DNA of 64,000 nucleotides from Nephromyces sp. MM_2019 (lineage: Eukaryota > Apicomplexa > Aconoidasida > Nephromycida): NCBI GenBank assembly GCA_015657535.1, contig JADHZB010000682.1, positions 1-64,000 of the forward strand. The letters are read 5' to 3'. Shown here in pieces: positions 48,808 through 62,700 of the stretch. A program made the translations under genes and the position numbers. The number at the start of each line of letters is the position of its first letter. Position 1 is the stretch's first letter. The notes beneath the pieces were generated by a model. It worked only from the letters and a program-made list of their open reading frames with translations. It was not told the origin of the DNA and searched no databases.

Positions 48808-51233
48808 TTATAATTCATCCATTGGTTTAGGGGCTGTTTAAACATATTAAACAATAAAAATGTGAACAAAATTTTATAAATTGTAAATAGAGTGTACTTA
48901 CAGTTGAAAGGTGGTAGGTTAGCAAAAAATTTGAATTGAGCATCACCTATTAAATTTAAATTATAATATAGGATTTTGAAATATAATTGAAGATGTCTTA
49001 TATTAATATAAATGTTTGTATTTAATATTAAGAAGATGAATTTCTATTATATTTTATACCTCCAAGGACCTTTTCCATCATATTAGTTATTGTGTCTTTT
49101 GTGGCTACCTATAAATAGAATAAATAATATATTGGTAAATAAATAGATATGCTTGATAAAAGTGATATTAATGAAGCATGTTTGTGATTTAAATATGTGT
49201 GTATATAACAAAAAATAATGTTGGTGAGCTGTATATATATAAAAGGAAATAAAATTGGCAAAAAAGAGATGTAATTAAAGTCATTTTAGAGGAGATATGT
49301 ATACTCAGTGAGAGGTTCATATACTCTTAATGTCTGAGTCAGTTATAATCTATATTGAGTATCTCATTGAATATTGTAGAGTTTTTAATTTTACCACATC
49401 ATTTGGTAAGCCAAAAAATCGTTTCCTCTTAAATGGATTGAGAACAACTAGAGAAGGGTATTCATGAACTCCAAAGAGTTCTTCAAAAGCAGGATTGTCC
49501 TTAATGTTAAGCCACATCCAATGAAAGTTGGTAGATCTGTTGAAATGATTTTTTTCAAAGTCAAAAAGTTGCAAAGACGCAGATACTTTATATAAAAGTA
49601 AGAATTAGAAGCTACCTGTAAGAACTGTCAGAATCGTATTGAACCTTAAGATTGTACAAGAGTTCAGTTTCTTTATCGTCAAGTGGGCCACCATTTTTAA
49701 GGTATATTACGCAAATACCCTAAAATGTTTTAGTTTAAAGATAATTTATTATTTTGATTTTGTTGTAACAAATACCCAAGTATAATTTTCTCGTTTTTGA
49801 AAACAAACAAAGATATATGTAATTTGAAAAGACAGTGAGCAGGTGATATAGAGTGAGTCAAATTATAGAGGCTCCTATAAGTACGCAATTAGTAATTTAC
49901 CTTGGAATTCTTGAAACATATCTTCTTATGAGATGCTTCTGTGAGTTCTGGTATTTTTTCATACTTCCTGAAGAAAGAATAGCGAATTAAATTTTAAACA
50001 AAGATATATAGGATAATAAGGAGGTGAGATGAAGGTTTTTCTCCTATAGTTGCAGGATTATAGCCTTGAGATGTGTTTGAAACGTACTTACCATGGTTGG
50101 TCACTTTGTTCTTTGGGTGTTTCATCGACACCAGAGTTCATGGCAAAAGTTTCAGCATATATATTGATCCAACCATACAAAGTTGAATAAGCAAAGTCCA
50201 TCTCATATTTTTTCTTTCCTTTCGTGTTACCATCTGGATTTTCAACCTCTTTCGTTTCATTAAAATCAACCACCTTTCCGTTATTTTGTATAACCTTGAG
50301 TGATGGAAATTCCTTTACTTTCCAATAATTAACTAGTTCTGTCTCATTGGATGATACAATACCTATATTGACTTTTTTCTGTGAAAGTAAAAGTTGATAA
50401 AATTTATTGCAATTATATAAGAGATATTATACTAACATCAAATTCGTGTGCCAATACTTTCATAGTTAATGTGGGTTGAGCCTTTTCGGTAAAGAAGATG
50501 GCTTTAGGGAGCTGAGCTGAGCTCTCCAAAAATTGTTTCTTATTTTCTTGGGTGACGGTCGTTACATCGTTAAATGGGTAATGGATAGAGAGTGTTCTTT
50601 TTATGGTTTTCGCACTTATTGGTTTCTGAAGGTGAGAAATTTTGATATTCATCAACATTTTGTATAGTTATCAATCATAATATGGGAGCAAGATTATAGG
50701 GTGAAAATAGCCTCTTAATGCTACAAATTTATTATACAATCTGAAGAAAAGCTTTATTATAGAATTTGGGCTATAAGAAATTTCTAGCATACATCAAGAA
50801 TATAACTGCTTTGCGGAAATGCAGGGAATACAACGACGATTGGCTCCTTAGTCTCCACGCTAGGGTTAGGATTGACTTTGTTACATAGTGCTGCATTTGT
50901 GTGACAATCCACAGCACCTATGAAAGCCATTCCATGAAGTTCCTTGGCAATATCATTCCAAACACCTTGAACTGTGCTTTTGCAGTTTGTCGAAAGTGAG
51001 ACTGTTGAACAAAGCATCACGAATGATACGGAATCTGTCCTTTTCTGTTCAATTCGAGATTTGAAATTAATATCGGTCAATTCAATTACATCATGCTCAC
51101 GAGGGTTAATGAACTTAGAGGGAGATGATTTGCTATTTTTGTTGGCGGCATTGGTGTCAATAGTTTGAAATGAGATGAGATATAATGTTGAAAGGATGAA
51201 TAAACCGAGGCTTAAATTGCGTGGCTTCTGCAT
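48808..51233 (-). CDS. ER thioredoxin-fold protein, PDIA6/P5-like, no CxxC, C-terminal MDEL (449 aa)
   Basis: Exons: 51233-50793, 50625-50437, 50378-50092, 49967-49901, 49719-49616, 49536-49395, 49108-49060, 48946-48902, 48833-48808 (1350 nt). Signal peptide MQKPRNLSLGLFILSTLYL. The first domain (about 35-145) has the thioredoxin layout (SFVMLCSTVSLSTNCKS, then FIGAVDCHTNAALC) but where catalytic relatives carry CGHC it has no CxxC. The middle domain has LPKAIFFTEK and WKVKEFPSLKVIQNNGK. The C-terminal domain (WMWLNIKDNPAFEELFG, YPSLVVLNPFKRKRF) resembles the non-catalytic last domain of PDIA6/P5. The final small exon gives PKPMDEL at the C-terminus, a KDEL-type ER retrieval signal, which strongly supports the whole splice model. 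Probably a chaperone or scaffold rather than an oxidoreductase. Confidence 0.88.
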
Positions 51234-53580
51234 CTTGAAGATCAATAGTCGGAGTCTTTGTGTCTTCTTATTTTGTTTTCTATTGTAGCAGATATAATAT
51301 CATGTAATAATAACTTGTATAGATCATGCAAATAGAGTCAACGCTGAATAATTTAGCTTTAGTTTATTTTGTGAGGAATTATGTTGTTGGTAAGACGCTA
51401 TAAGGATCTTAAAAAAATTTAAGATAATAACGTGTAGATACACTGTGGAAGTTCCAAGTCAGCACTATAGTATTGTCTAATTATTCTTTAAAATGATTTG
51501 AAAAATGTCTCAGCATTCTCTTTTTGAGTAAGCGTTGATACTATCTAAATTAGTTTCAAAAGAAATGATAAATATAAGCAAGGTAATCTATAGGGGCTGG
51601 ATTTTGTGGGTTTTTAATCAATCATTTTTTAAACTTACTTTTGGCTTTCAGTATTGGACTAAAACGGCGTCAAAATTGTTGAAAGAAAAATTTTAGTTAA
51701 AGTAAATGCTAATTGTCAGTTATTTTGTAGGATTATTACTACTTATAAATTAAAAATAAAATTATTATATTGTGGTTTTTTTTATGTGAGCAAAGCTCAT
51801 ATAAATATCATCAAGTGGGGAATCTAACAATGAAAATCTATTCGAAGATTGTTTAAGCTTCATCTTACACTTGTCTACGTTTGTCTTATGTGATTTCAAG
51901 CACTATTTAGTTGATTCTATTGACAATTATAAAGAGGAACTTCAACACGCACACACACACTAACACTTTTGCACACTTTGTTATTTTATGTATATCTGGC
52001 TGGCTAGCCTACAAATTTTTTATTCAAACATGTAAACGTTCACCTATGTTCGAACACAGACGCACACTTAACACTAATAACCTCACAGAAACCTAAGTAT
52101 TCAAACAAACATGCTACACAATCTTCTCAATTATTATAATGCAATGGCGCTTGAATTTATACCTTATCTCTACATCTCCATGTAAAGCATGTCTTATTGA
52201 ACAGACTTCATAGTATGTTTAATCATCTGATGCTTTTTATTATTTTAGTATATATGTATAAATAAACATATATAATCCTCTATATTTTTATTATTTATGT
52301 AAAAAATGCATACACAATAAGATTGGTATGCCTTGTAAATTATGCGTGTATTAGTGCGTGCTTCAACACTTGATTGATGTAATTGTTTTTTCTAGTTTTA
52401 TCTAACAATTAATGTAAGTGTAGTCTAATGTTGGTGTTTCTGACTTATTCTTTAGAGTTTAATTACTATATGTGTATACTAATAAAATCTGTGTTAATTT
52501 TATTTTATTTTCATATGAGTTTATCCAAGTAAATATATGTGTATTACCTAAATTGGTTTATAATCTTAATATTATTAACAGTTTGTACTTTTAGTTTGTA
52601 AAAATCATAAAGTTATAAAAATTGATTATTTCATTTGACACCAACCTTATGTTAAATTTTTATTGACTAAAACTTCTACACACTTCTACACACATGTTTG
52701 CTTAAAAAAACTCACATTATAAATATGTTGACACATTTGACTGAAGTTCTTCCTTGTATGGTGTGTACAGATTGAATTTATCTTATATAAAATCGAATAT
52801 ATATAAATTTTCAATAAACAGTTTATTGTTATAAAAATTACATAATATACTTTGTAGTTTAGTATCAAAAGTCTTCAGGATGAGTTTTAGGACTAAAATT
52901 TGTTATTTTGATGCATAATAAACTATAATATAATGATAAAAATAATACACAAGTTGAGAAGCAATTTGCTGTGATCTATATACGCTAATTCAAAAATTTA
53001 TATCATTTCCAATGTTTAACCACTTCGTATTTTAAACGATTTATATATAAAGATTAATATCAATATTTCATTTAAACTGAATTGTTAATATATATATATA
53101 TATATATGTATGTTTAAATTAAAATTAGTCAAATTATTCATTAAGTTATATAATTAAAGTTATGTTATATGTGTTACGAAATATTTACAGATGTAAATTT
53201 ACACACAAGATGTGAATTTACTCACAAAACTTGTTGAAGATAAGTAAATAGAACATATGCACTAAAAAATCAATTTTATAAGAACATAAGTGAAAATCTA
53301 CATAATATCCATAAATGATATAAAATTTAAATATACTCTTTATAAACAGCACGCTCTATAATCAAAGCATACCTTTCTCTGAATTACTCTTATTCAAAAA
53401 TAGGGATTCACACAACACTCAATGAATATATTAAAGTTTTAAATAAAACACACTAAAAAAAAGAAATCTATACAACACAAAATAATAAGTATAGATTTAC
53501 ACAACATAAACTAAAAAGTAGAATTTTGCAAAACACATAATAACAAATAAAGATTATCACAAAACATACTGATAAATAGA

Positions 53581-53650
53581 AATTTACCCAACATAATACA
53601 AAAGAATACATTTCTAATTTACCCAACATAATACAAAAGAATACATTTCT
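53581..53650. repeat. Tandem duplication, 2 x 35 bp
   Basis: Two identical copies (53581-53615 and 53616-53650) of a 35-bp unit starting AATTTACCCAACATAATAC. Intergenic. Confidence 0.95.
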
Positions 53651-54798
53651 AATAAAAAAATATTTGCTTACTAGATAAAACTATATAAGTTGAAACTATA
53701 ATATGTTACGAAATCAAATAGTATTATGATAGATAGACAGACCCTCTAAAGTATAATTTTTGAGTATAATTTTTATAGGTTAAAATATTTATAGTTTAAT
53801 TCAACACTTTTATGTTTTTGTAATATACCCAGACAATATTAAAATAACTTTTATACTTGTAAATTGAATCAAATTTTTTAATTTTATAAAATATATTTAT
53901 TTTATTTTAAATTTTCAAAATAAAATTTCACCAAAACTTAAATCAAATTTAAATAAAATATCAACAAAATCTAAACAAAAATTTACTCAAATTTTGGTTA
54001 GCAAATCATTACAGGTAAAAATAAGTACTAAACTTGATAATTTTCCATAAAAGAAAATTAAAAATATTACGAGTGAATGATTATATATATAAATGATATA
54101 ACGGAAAATCTTACATGTTATATATGACTTACATTAAGATGTACAATGTGCGTATTATACATCTTAAGAGTGTAAAACTTTTTTTAACTTGATAAATATT
54201 TATATGGTTTCATAAATTTTTTTATTTGTCGTATTGTAAAATTATTTTCTAAAGTAAAAAAACAAGTATGTTGATATTTTATATTTATATCTCCATAACA
54301 ATGATTATTTGTTTTCAAGTTATCTAAATAAACTAGAATTTTCATTATCAAATTTTATATATGGAAGCATGTATAAAAAATATATGTGTTTAAATGCATA
54401 TACAAAGCATTTAATATAAAGCGTGTATAAAAATATTTGTATGAATATATACTTATTATATGTATATCAAAATATGTTTATGAAAAAAAAAGTTTGCTAT
54501 ATCATGTAGATATAAAAAGTATATACAATAGTATATATACCCTATGTGCTATATATTATATACATCAAACTAGTGAATTATGATTAATTGATTTATAGTA
54601 TTGTATTTGTAGTTAAATTTATTGCATTTGGAATGTATATTATGATAAAATTATATATATGTTTGTAATATATCAGAGCTATTTTTATAAATTTTTATCC
54701 AAATGTTGGCCAAATTATCTGAAAATTTACTCAGTTTCATCAATTTAATTATACAAACATTAAATTTGATAAAAACTTGATGAATATACAGGTAAGAC

Positions 54799-54800
<2 letters not shown>

Positions 54801-54839
<39 letters not shown>
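54801..54839. repeat. (TA)n microsatellite
   Basis: About 20 uninterrupted TA units in the AT-rich intergenic region. Confidence 0.95.
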
Positions 54840-54840
<1 letters not shown>

Positions 54841-55019
54841 TTGCTCCCCAAGTTTCTATATTAGAATACATCTATGTATATATATTTGTAAAGTAAATTA
54901 TATGTTTATACATATATAAATATGTAATTTCATAACATACATATTTGTATGTTTATATGAATTTATATATATATTTATGGGTGTATGTCCGAAACAATAT
55001 ATACATAATTTCGGTTATT

Positions 55020-55050
<31 letters not shown>

Positions 55051-56777
55051 TGTGCTTATGTGATTGTGGCTGTATATATTCACATCAATTTTGTAACTAC
55101 AATATTTATATATATGAGCTTTCGATTTAGGTGTGTAAATAAATGTAAAGTACATTTATGTGAGTTTAATATGTTTCCCCTTTGGTTACATCTATGAAAA
55201 ATAATGTGTGTAGTGTATATATACATATATACTTTAGACTGTTCACATATTTAAGTGTTTAAAAAAGTGTGTAAAAATTTACAACAAACTTATAATGCAC
55301 AATGCTACTGTTTATATATAGATTGAGTGAATTATATCCTGCAATTAAATATAATTACCAGATAATGTGTGTGTAACTAAATTTTTGCACTTTAATTGTA
55401 AACACTTTTTTGAATTTCCTTACCAAAGTTACATACATCTCATACTAATCTGTATGTGTGTATTTTGTGTGCACCTAACTGTATACACACTACACACACA
55501 CACACACAAAAAAAGCCATTTCTAATTCTGTACACACACCTCATGTACAAAACAGTGAATTGTAAATTGACACATACAAAAAATTCAATAAAATCATACT
55601 TCAGCTTAAATAAACAGACAGACAAACAAACACAAACACAAACACACTTACACACACACTCACTTACACATCCAGGCACCCACCATAACATATCAATACA
55701 CAAACGCATATCAACACACACACACCCCTACCTTACCACCTTCTCCCACACACACACATCATCACACACACATCAACACACACACACATCATCATACACT
55801 CACACGCAAAACATAATACATGTATCATATAGTCAACCTATATATTACATAAATAATATATACAAACTTCAAGTATATATATATTTATATATAGGTGTAT
55901 GTACATCAAATTTTATTTTCCATTTAATTGTGTTTTATTTTTGTATATATAAAAATGTATTTCTTAATTTTGATTCGGAAGGATTTATGAAAAATATTAT
56001 TTCATTGAAATTTAATATAAACGTTTATAATTTTTATTTAATTTTTTTTTTTGAAAAAATTTGAAAATATTTTGACATTTTATTTCAAATTTCAAAAATC
56101 AGAATTGTCTTTGACACAATCGACGATAAACCAGCCTATAAAAGCAAACAACGGAACACTAGACATATTTTCTCTAACACATATACACACTCATAGGAAA
56201 ACTTATCATCGACATAACACACACACATTGTAATATATACAACATTTAGACAATACACACATATTGATATCATTTAGACAGTACACACACAAAGTCTTCT
56301 GCAGAAGGCCTTTCAAAAATCTCTTGAAAGAAGATTCAAACACACCTTATAATCACGCACACAGACCCTTCAAACATATGTACATTAATACACACACCAT
56401 GTCATTACACACCTAAACATTGTAACATACACATCACAATACAGATTCGAAACGCTATATACACATAACAGACAAATTGCATATGCACTACATATTACAC
56501 ACTGAATATAATACACTCTTCACATACACATTGCACGCATACCATAGACACACCAGAATCATCTCTCACACACACACATCACGCACAACACACCCCGCCC
56601 ACACAATCATTAGTGACCACTTGATCAAACCAAACCATACAACACACACAAATCGCCATCTGTTTATCACTCAAAACCTAGTTGATGTTTGCACACAACT
56701 CCTATAGCAGCCACATCCATATTTAACCTACACACAAGTTATTAGCCTTGTCACATTTTTTTCACACACATCCAAAT

Positions 56778-59700
56778 ATGGAAAATAGCCACTCACAAAA
56801 GCCTACAAAAGTTGTCAATTTGATAGGACATGCACACATATCTACACATACCGAAGAAAAACAGACGACTACACGCTCTGGACACACACAGGGAGACACA
56901 CACACTCTCACAGCTACATCCACATCACTCATATCATATTCCCCCGCAACTACATCTACTGACACACACACCAAATGCAGACACACACACCCAACTATAC
57001 ATTTTTATGAGGATCAATTGAGTTTCTTTTGCATATATATCTTAAAACTATATATTTACTACTTCAACCTACCCACTCATACTACACACACATTATTTCC
57101 AAATTGGAAATTACACACACAAATTAATGAATTGGGAACCTTAGACTGTGAAGAGGATGGACGATTTATATTTTACCCAAAAAGGAGGAATAGAGGCTCA
57201 CATCAACTTAGCTTTCTTCGATATGTGTGTAGCCAATTGGGTGTGTGTGATGAGCCCAATTTAACACACATAAATTACGAATTATTCTTTCAACTCCTCT
57301 GCCGAAAATTCTCACACATTTGTAATTCTGTGTATCCATTTACTGTGGATAAGTGTGTAGATAGCATAGTACTTGATAAGATCAATAAGGATGTCTGTAT
57401 AATGTCTTTACCAACACATTACACAAACGCGTTGGCCCTGCTAAATAACCCAACAGATGTGCGTGGGCTATATATAGAGCCATATCATTATAGGGTGTTG
57501 GATGTATTCAACAATGCTGATTATATGTATGAATTACCTACCCATTATGATGTGTGTGCGGATATATATGAGCTATTATTGGATACACATCACCGTTATT
57601 TATTGGAAGGGTGCAATAGAGTGGGTATACATATCTCTGGTTTGCCTACACATCACCCTAGAGTGTCAGATATAATTTGGTATGGTAGGGTTAACCCATT
57701 CAACGTTGATATGCGTGTAATCAAATTTATAGCCATACCTGAGCAACTCACACACAAAAATCCATACACACAAGATTGTATACCTAACAGTTCGCTATGC
57801 GATGTATCTCTTGATCATTACACACACAATAAATGCTTTATTGGAGATAATACACACAATGAAGTGCACACACAGGCTGATGTGGACACACATATACAAT
57901 ATATTGGTATATGTGAGCTCTTACACATTATATCTCTATATTTTGATAGCCCCAGTGATTTGGCTACTTTGCAAGGCTTTATTGATAGCCAATTAGAGGG
58001 GTACACACTTGAAAATAATGAAACATACACACATACACAAGTTGGGGACATACCAAACGAACAGCAAGCTCTACACACCCTACCTGAAGAAATAAACCCT
58101 AACACAACATACAACCACCAACCTAACCCCCTTACACACACATCCACCCCATCCCCCCCTCCTACACACACACACATCCTCACTCCCCATCCACACCCCC
58201 ACACCCCCACTACACACATTATTTCAAGGAGTCAAACAAGCTCACCGGGGTTTGGTTTCTCTATACCACACCTATTGGTTGATAAGAATTCAGAGAGTTC
58301 ATTAATGAGTTTAAAGAGTTTAGATTGCTTATCAGAGTTTGACACACACACAGAGGATATTACACATCATTGTGGACCGTCTGTTAATGCACACACATAC
58401 ACACACAGATCACGTCTATTTACAAACTTACTTGTTCATGCTAATTCACCACCCAAATCACCCATACCAAGCACAAAGCCCCCTTTTCATGAAACCTGTA
58501 TACTTGAAGAAGGATCCACACATCAACAGGAAGACTTGGATAATTATTCACACACACACACGGATGACCAAACAACTGAGTTAGACCTATCTAATTTTCA
58601 ATATAAGACAGCTATGTATGCACACACACAGCCAAAATGGGGGCAATGTTTTAGGCGGAGAAAATTCTTATTTCTATCCCTACTCATTTTAGCTATATTT
58701 TTGATATGTACAGCGATGATTGGATCAGCCTTTGTATTTTTAATATTACCCAAAATAGTTAAAAAGAGTATACACACATCTGAGTTAGAATTAAAGAGTG
58801 CATATTTACACACACCCAATGGTCAAGAAGGTGTAGGTTTAACACTATCTATAGACCTGAAATCATCCTCTTCAATTGCTGCAACCATCTTACCCACAAA
58901 AATTAACATATTAAACAGTGAAAACAAACCAATAGGTGAAATGCAGTTTCCTTCACTCTATCTGAATCAACAAGCATCTAAAAACTATCACACACACACA
59001 GCTGAAAATAATCAGCATATACACACACCTGAAAATAATGAGGATACACACACACGGCAATTAATTTTTCATCCTATTATAAATAATTCGACTACTTTTG
59101 AGAACACATACACACGTGGTCTACAATTGAATAGTGCACACATGGATGATGATACACGCATGGATGATGATACACACATGGATGATAATACAAACACGGA
59201 TGATGATACACACACGGATGATGATACACACACAGAAAATTCATACACAGAAAATCCAAACACAGACACTCAACCTCTCCCTCAAAACACACCTTCTTAC
59301 ACACAACATTATATCCCAACTCTTATCAGTTCAGAATACACACCGGCTACAAACGGTTCAATGAATTCAAATATATTTAATTTCACAACATATTTGTATA
59401 TACACAATTTTGAAAATTGGGAGAAATTCTTAAGTGAGTTAATGATAAAGGGTAAATCGACATGGAATTTTATAGGGGAAATGGATGTGAGGATATTTGG
59501 TTTAACAATTAATGAGGTAGATATGAGTAAATCATTGATTATAACAGACCCAACGCGTACACACACACTGGCAACAGATAGTACACACACACACACGACA
59601 AATAATTACACACTTGGAGATTTGGAAACATCATCAAGTAGTGTACATACAGAACCTCCTATTAAGGTTTTGGACTTTGACATGTCGTATTCAACACCTG

Positions 59701-62700
59701 AGGTTGCATATATTATGATTGATTTAGAGATGTATAATGAGGGTAAAACTATGTTACACACATTGGGTGATGTGTACCTTAAATTGTATTATATGGATGA
59801 ATATATGGGCCCAATATTTGGACAAGATATATCCTTATTAAATGGATTTAATCGTTTCCAACTCAAGGGTAAATTTGACCCATATAGTGTGTTAATAGAC
59901 CTTGATAAACCTCAAAGAATTATGAAGGAAGTTGTTATTAAGGAGGCCTTAAGTTCACTTATGTCACACACAATTTCTAATAAACCTGTTACAGTTGTAG
60001 CTAATGGTGTGAATACAACTATACCTTTTTATAATGCAGCTATTGCACACTTACAATATGAAGTACCCCTCAAAAATATATTCAAGAATAGTGGTGGTGT
60101 TATACAAGGATTAGGCCTTGAAAAATTCGATTTATATTCAATACAATACACACATGATAAAGTCCGTGTTGATGGTGTGTTGAAAATCACTATAATTAAC
60201 CCATTTGGCCCCAATTCTCCCCTCTATATTGATAAGGCAACTGCTATAGCTGATTTAACTATAGAAGGTGATGAGGGTAATGAAATTATATTAGGTTTGT
60301 TAAATTGTCAACTTACACCTATTGGTAAACCCAATGTAGCTGAGAAATATGTTAACACACCTGATGATATATCTGATGTGCATAATACGGGTTTGCTAGT
60401 CACTGATGATGATTTCAAGGGTGTACGTACACTTTACAGTGATGAAAATGAACTATCTACACACTGGATTGGTTTAGAATTGAATGAATATGCTTTAGAT
60501 GTTGATTTTAACACTCACACACATAGACAACTCAACACACATGATATACATAACATCCACTATACACATGATTCACATGATACACACAATACACCACACA
60601 ATATACAGCACATAGCCCACAATATAAAGCACACCACACATAATAATAAAGGCATGACACACACACAATTAAGGCGTACAAGTAGTGAAGGAGTTACACA
60701 AAAACCATCAACAAGTTTATTAGAATTTAATTTACAGATGGAAGGGTATATACAGTTAGATGATAAAGGTGTAGCTTTCTCTCATTTTGTTAGGAAAATT
60801 ATGGAATCCCCTATGGTTGAATTAAGTTTAACACACACAACATTTAATGCACTTTCATCAAGTGTGTTGGGTGATATACCATTGGTTGATATTAGCCTTG
60901 ATAATAGTGTGTATATGGAAGGTTTTGGGGGGAAAGATAATATCAAATTACAAAATTTGGAGTTTACAGGTATAAATTTTGATGGGAGCTGGAAGGCTAA
61001 ATCTGAAGTATCTATTCGTAGTAACACAGCCACCTCTGCTAATATAGGCCCTACTAAGATTGATTTATTATATAATACACACAAAATTGGTGAATTTTAT
61101 TGTCCAAATGTGTATATTTCAAAGGGCCATAACCTATTAGAACTCACAGGTGTAATTAACCCCAAAGCTGAAGGTTTGAAATCAGCCAGTGAATTATTTT
61201 CAATTTTCTTAGGTCACTCAAACAACAAAACTATGACTATTGTACTTACACCTCTCTCTCTTGATACACACACACATTCAAATGACACACACACACATTC
61301 AAATGACACACACACACATGACATTGATACAAACACACAACAACATGATAAAGAGAATTACCTACACACTGGTAATACACAAGTTGATCATGATCACTAT
61401 ATAAAGAGAGATAATGAAGATACTTTACAGGGAGATAAGGTATATAATGAAAAAGTTGTACAGGGTGATAATGTGTATAATGAACAAGGTGTTCAAAATA
61501 ATGAATTTGACCCTACTATTGTACCCTTTATAAGAAAAGGAATAGAAGGGTTAGAATTACAATTAATTGTACCTAGTTTGAGTAGTATGAAGAATGAACA
61601 ATTAATAAAGAAATTAAATGTAAGTAGTTTACAATTAGATCTATTTAATGCAGAGGAAAAATCTGAAGAAAGTACACACACACACACACACACACACCAA
61701 TACTGTAAACATGTTCATATGAATGAATTAGTTTCATTCCCACTCAATTCAGATGTTGAAATTATACTCAATAATCCATTGGGTAGTGAAATCCCCTTAG
61801 AAATCGATGATTTACACATTTTTGCCAAATTATTCAATGATGAATTTGAGGCGGATGATGATTTCTTTGGTTATATTGATACACAGATCCCCCCAAACAC
61901 CCTTAAACAATCTTTTATTGAGGTGTGTGTGTGTGTTGTGTGTTGTGTGTTGTGTGTGTTGTGTGTTGTGTGTATTGTGTTTTGTGTGTGTTGTGTGTTT
62001 TGTGTTTTTATATGTGTTGTGTGTATATCACATGGTGTATATGTGTTTTATATATATATTTATATCACATGGTGTGTCTTATGTATGTATTTCACATGGT
62101 GTTTTATGTATATATATAACATAGTGTTTTATGTGTGTATTTATAAAATGATGTATGTATATAACAAAATTTTTGATGTGTGTATTTATAAAATGATGTA
62201 TGTATATAACAAAATTTTTGATGTGTGTATAAAATGTGGTGTATGTGTACCCCTCAAATTTTTTAGATATGTGTGTAAAATAATAATTTCATATGTTTAT
62301 ACATATAGGAAATGGAAATAACACATGAGAGTTATCGTTTGGGATTCCCAATAGATACACATTTACAATTATGTAATTCATTGGCCTTTCAAAAATTTGT
62401 ACAAAAATTTATGAAATCACAAGAATTAACATTATATTTAGAGGGTGTAACAAAATCAAATATAACAACGAGTATAGGTCAATTACAGATTACAAACATA
62501 CCTATTTCTACACACTTATCATTAACTGGTTTAAACTCATTTAGGGATACAGAGATAACAGCACTTCGATTTACAGGGTTAACAGAACTTACACACAAAG
62601 ATTCAACAGAATTAGGTTTGGGTATAAGTTTGGATGTAGTTACACACAATCCTTCATCATTTAATATAACCCTTGATTATTTGAGTTTATTACTAATTAC

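Larger units (their letters stand above)
51234..56777. other. Large intergenic region, no gene seen
   Basis: About 5.5 kb between divergent start codons, so both promoters lie here. Very AT-rich (runs of TA, TTTA, AAAT) from 52 to 55.4 kb, then CA-rich from 55.4 to 56.7 kb next to the Tag1-like gene. It contains a 2 x 35 bp repeat at 53581-53650 and a (TA)n run at 54801-54839. The open stretches at 55456-56233 and 56477-56707 are Thr/His low-complexity readings of CA repeats without splice or domain support; they may be 5' UTR. Confidence 0.55.

Noticed and set aside
55456..56707. Open frames rich in Thr and His upstream of the giant gene
   Set aside because: Pure CA-repeat translation without conserved segments, ATG context or matching splice sites; more likely 5' UTR or spacer.
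56748..56777. Upstream TTG start for the giant protein
   Set aside because: Non-ATG start in a nuclear eukaryotic gene without support; the first ATG in the same frame is at 56778.
61923..62321. Val/Cys-rich C-terminus on the giant protein's first exon
   Set aside because: It starts exactly at a GT run and ends shortly after an AG acceptor; joining across gives 564 further codons of the same domain family. Read as intron, not as protein.
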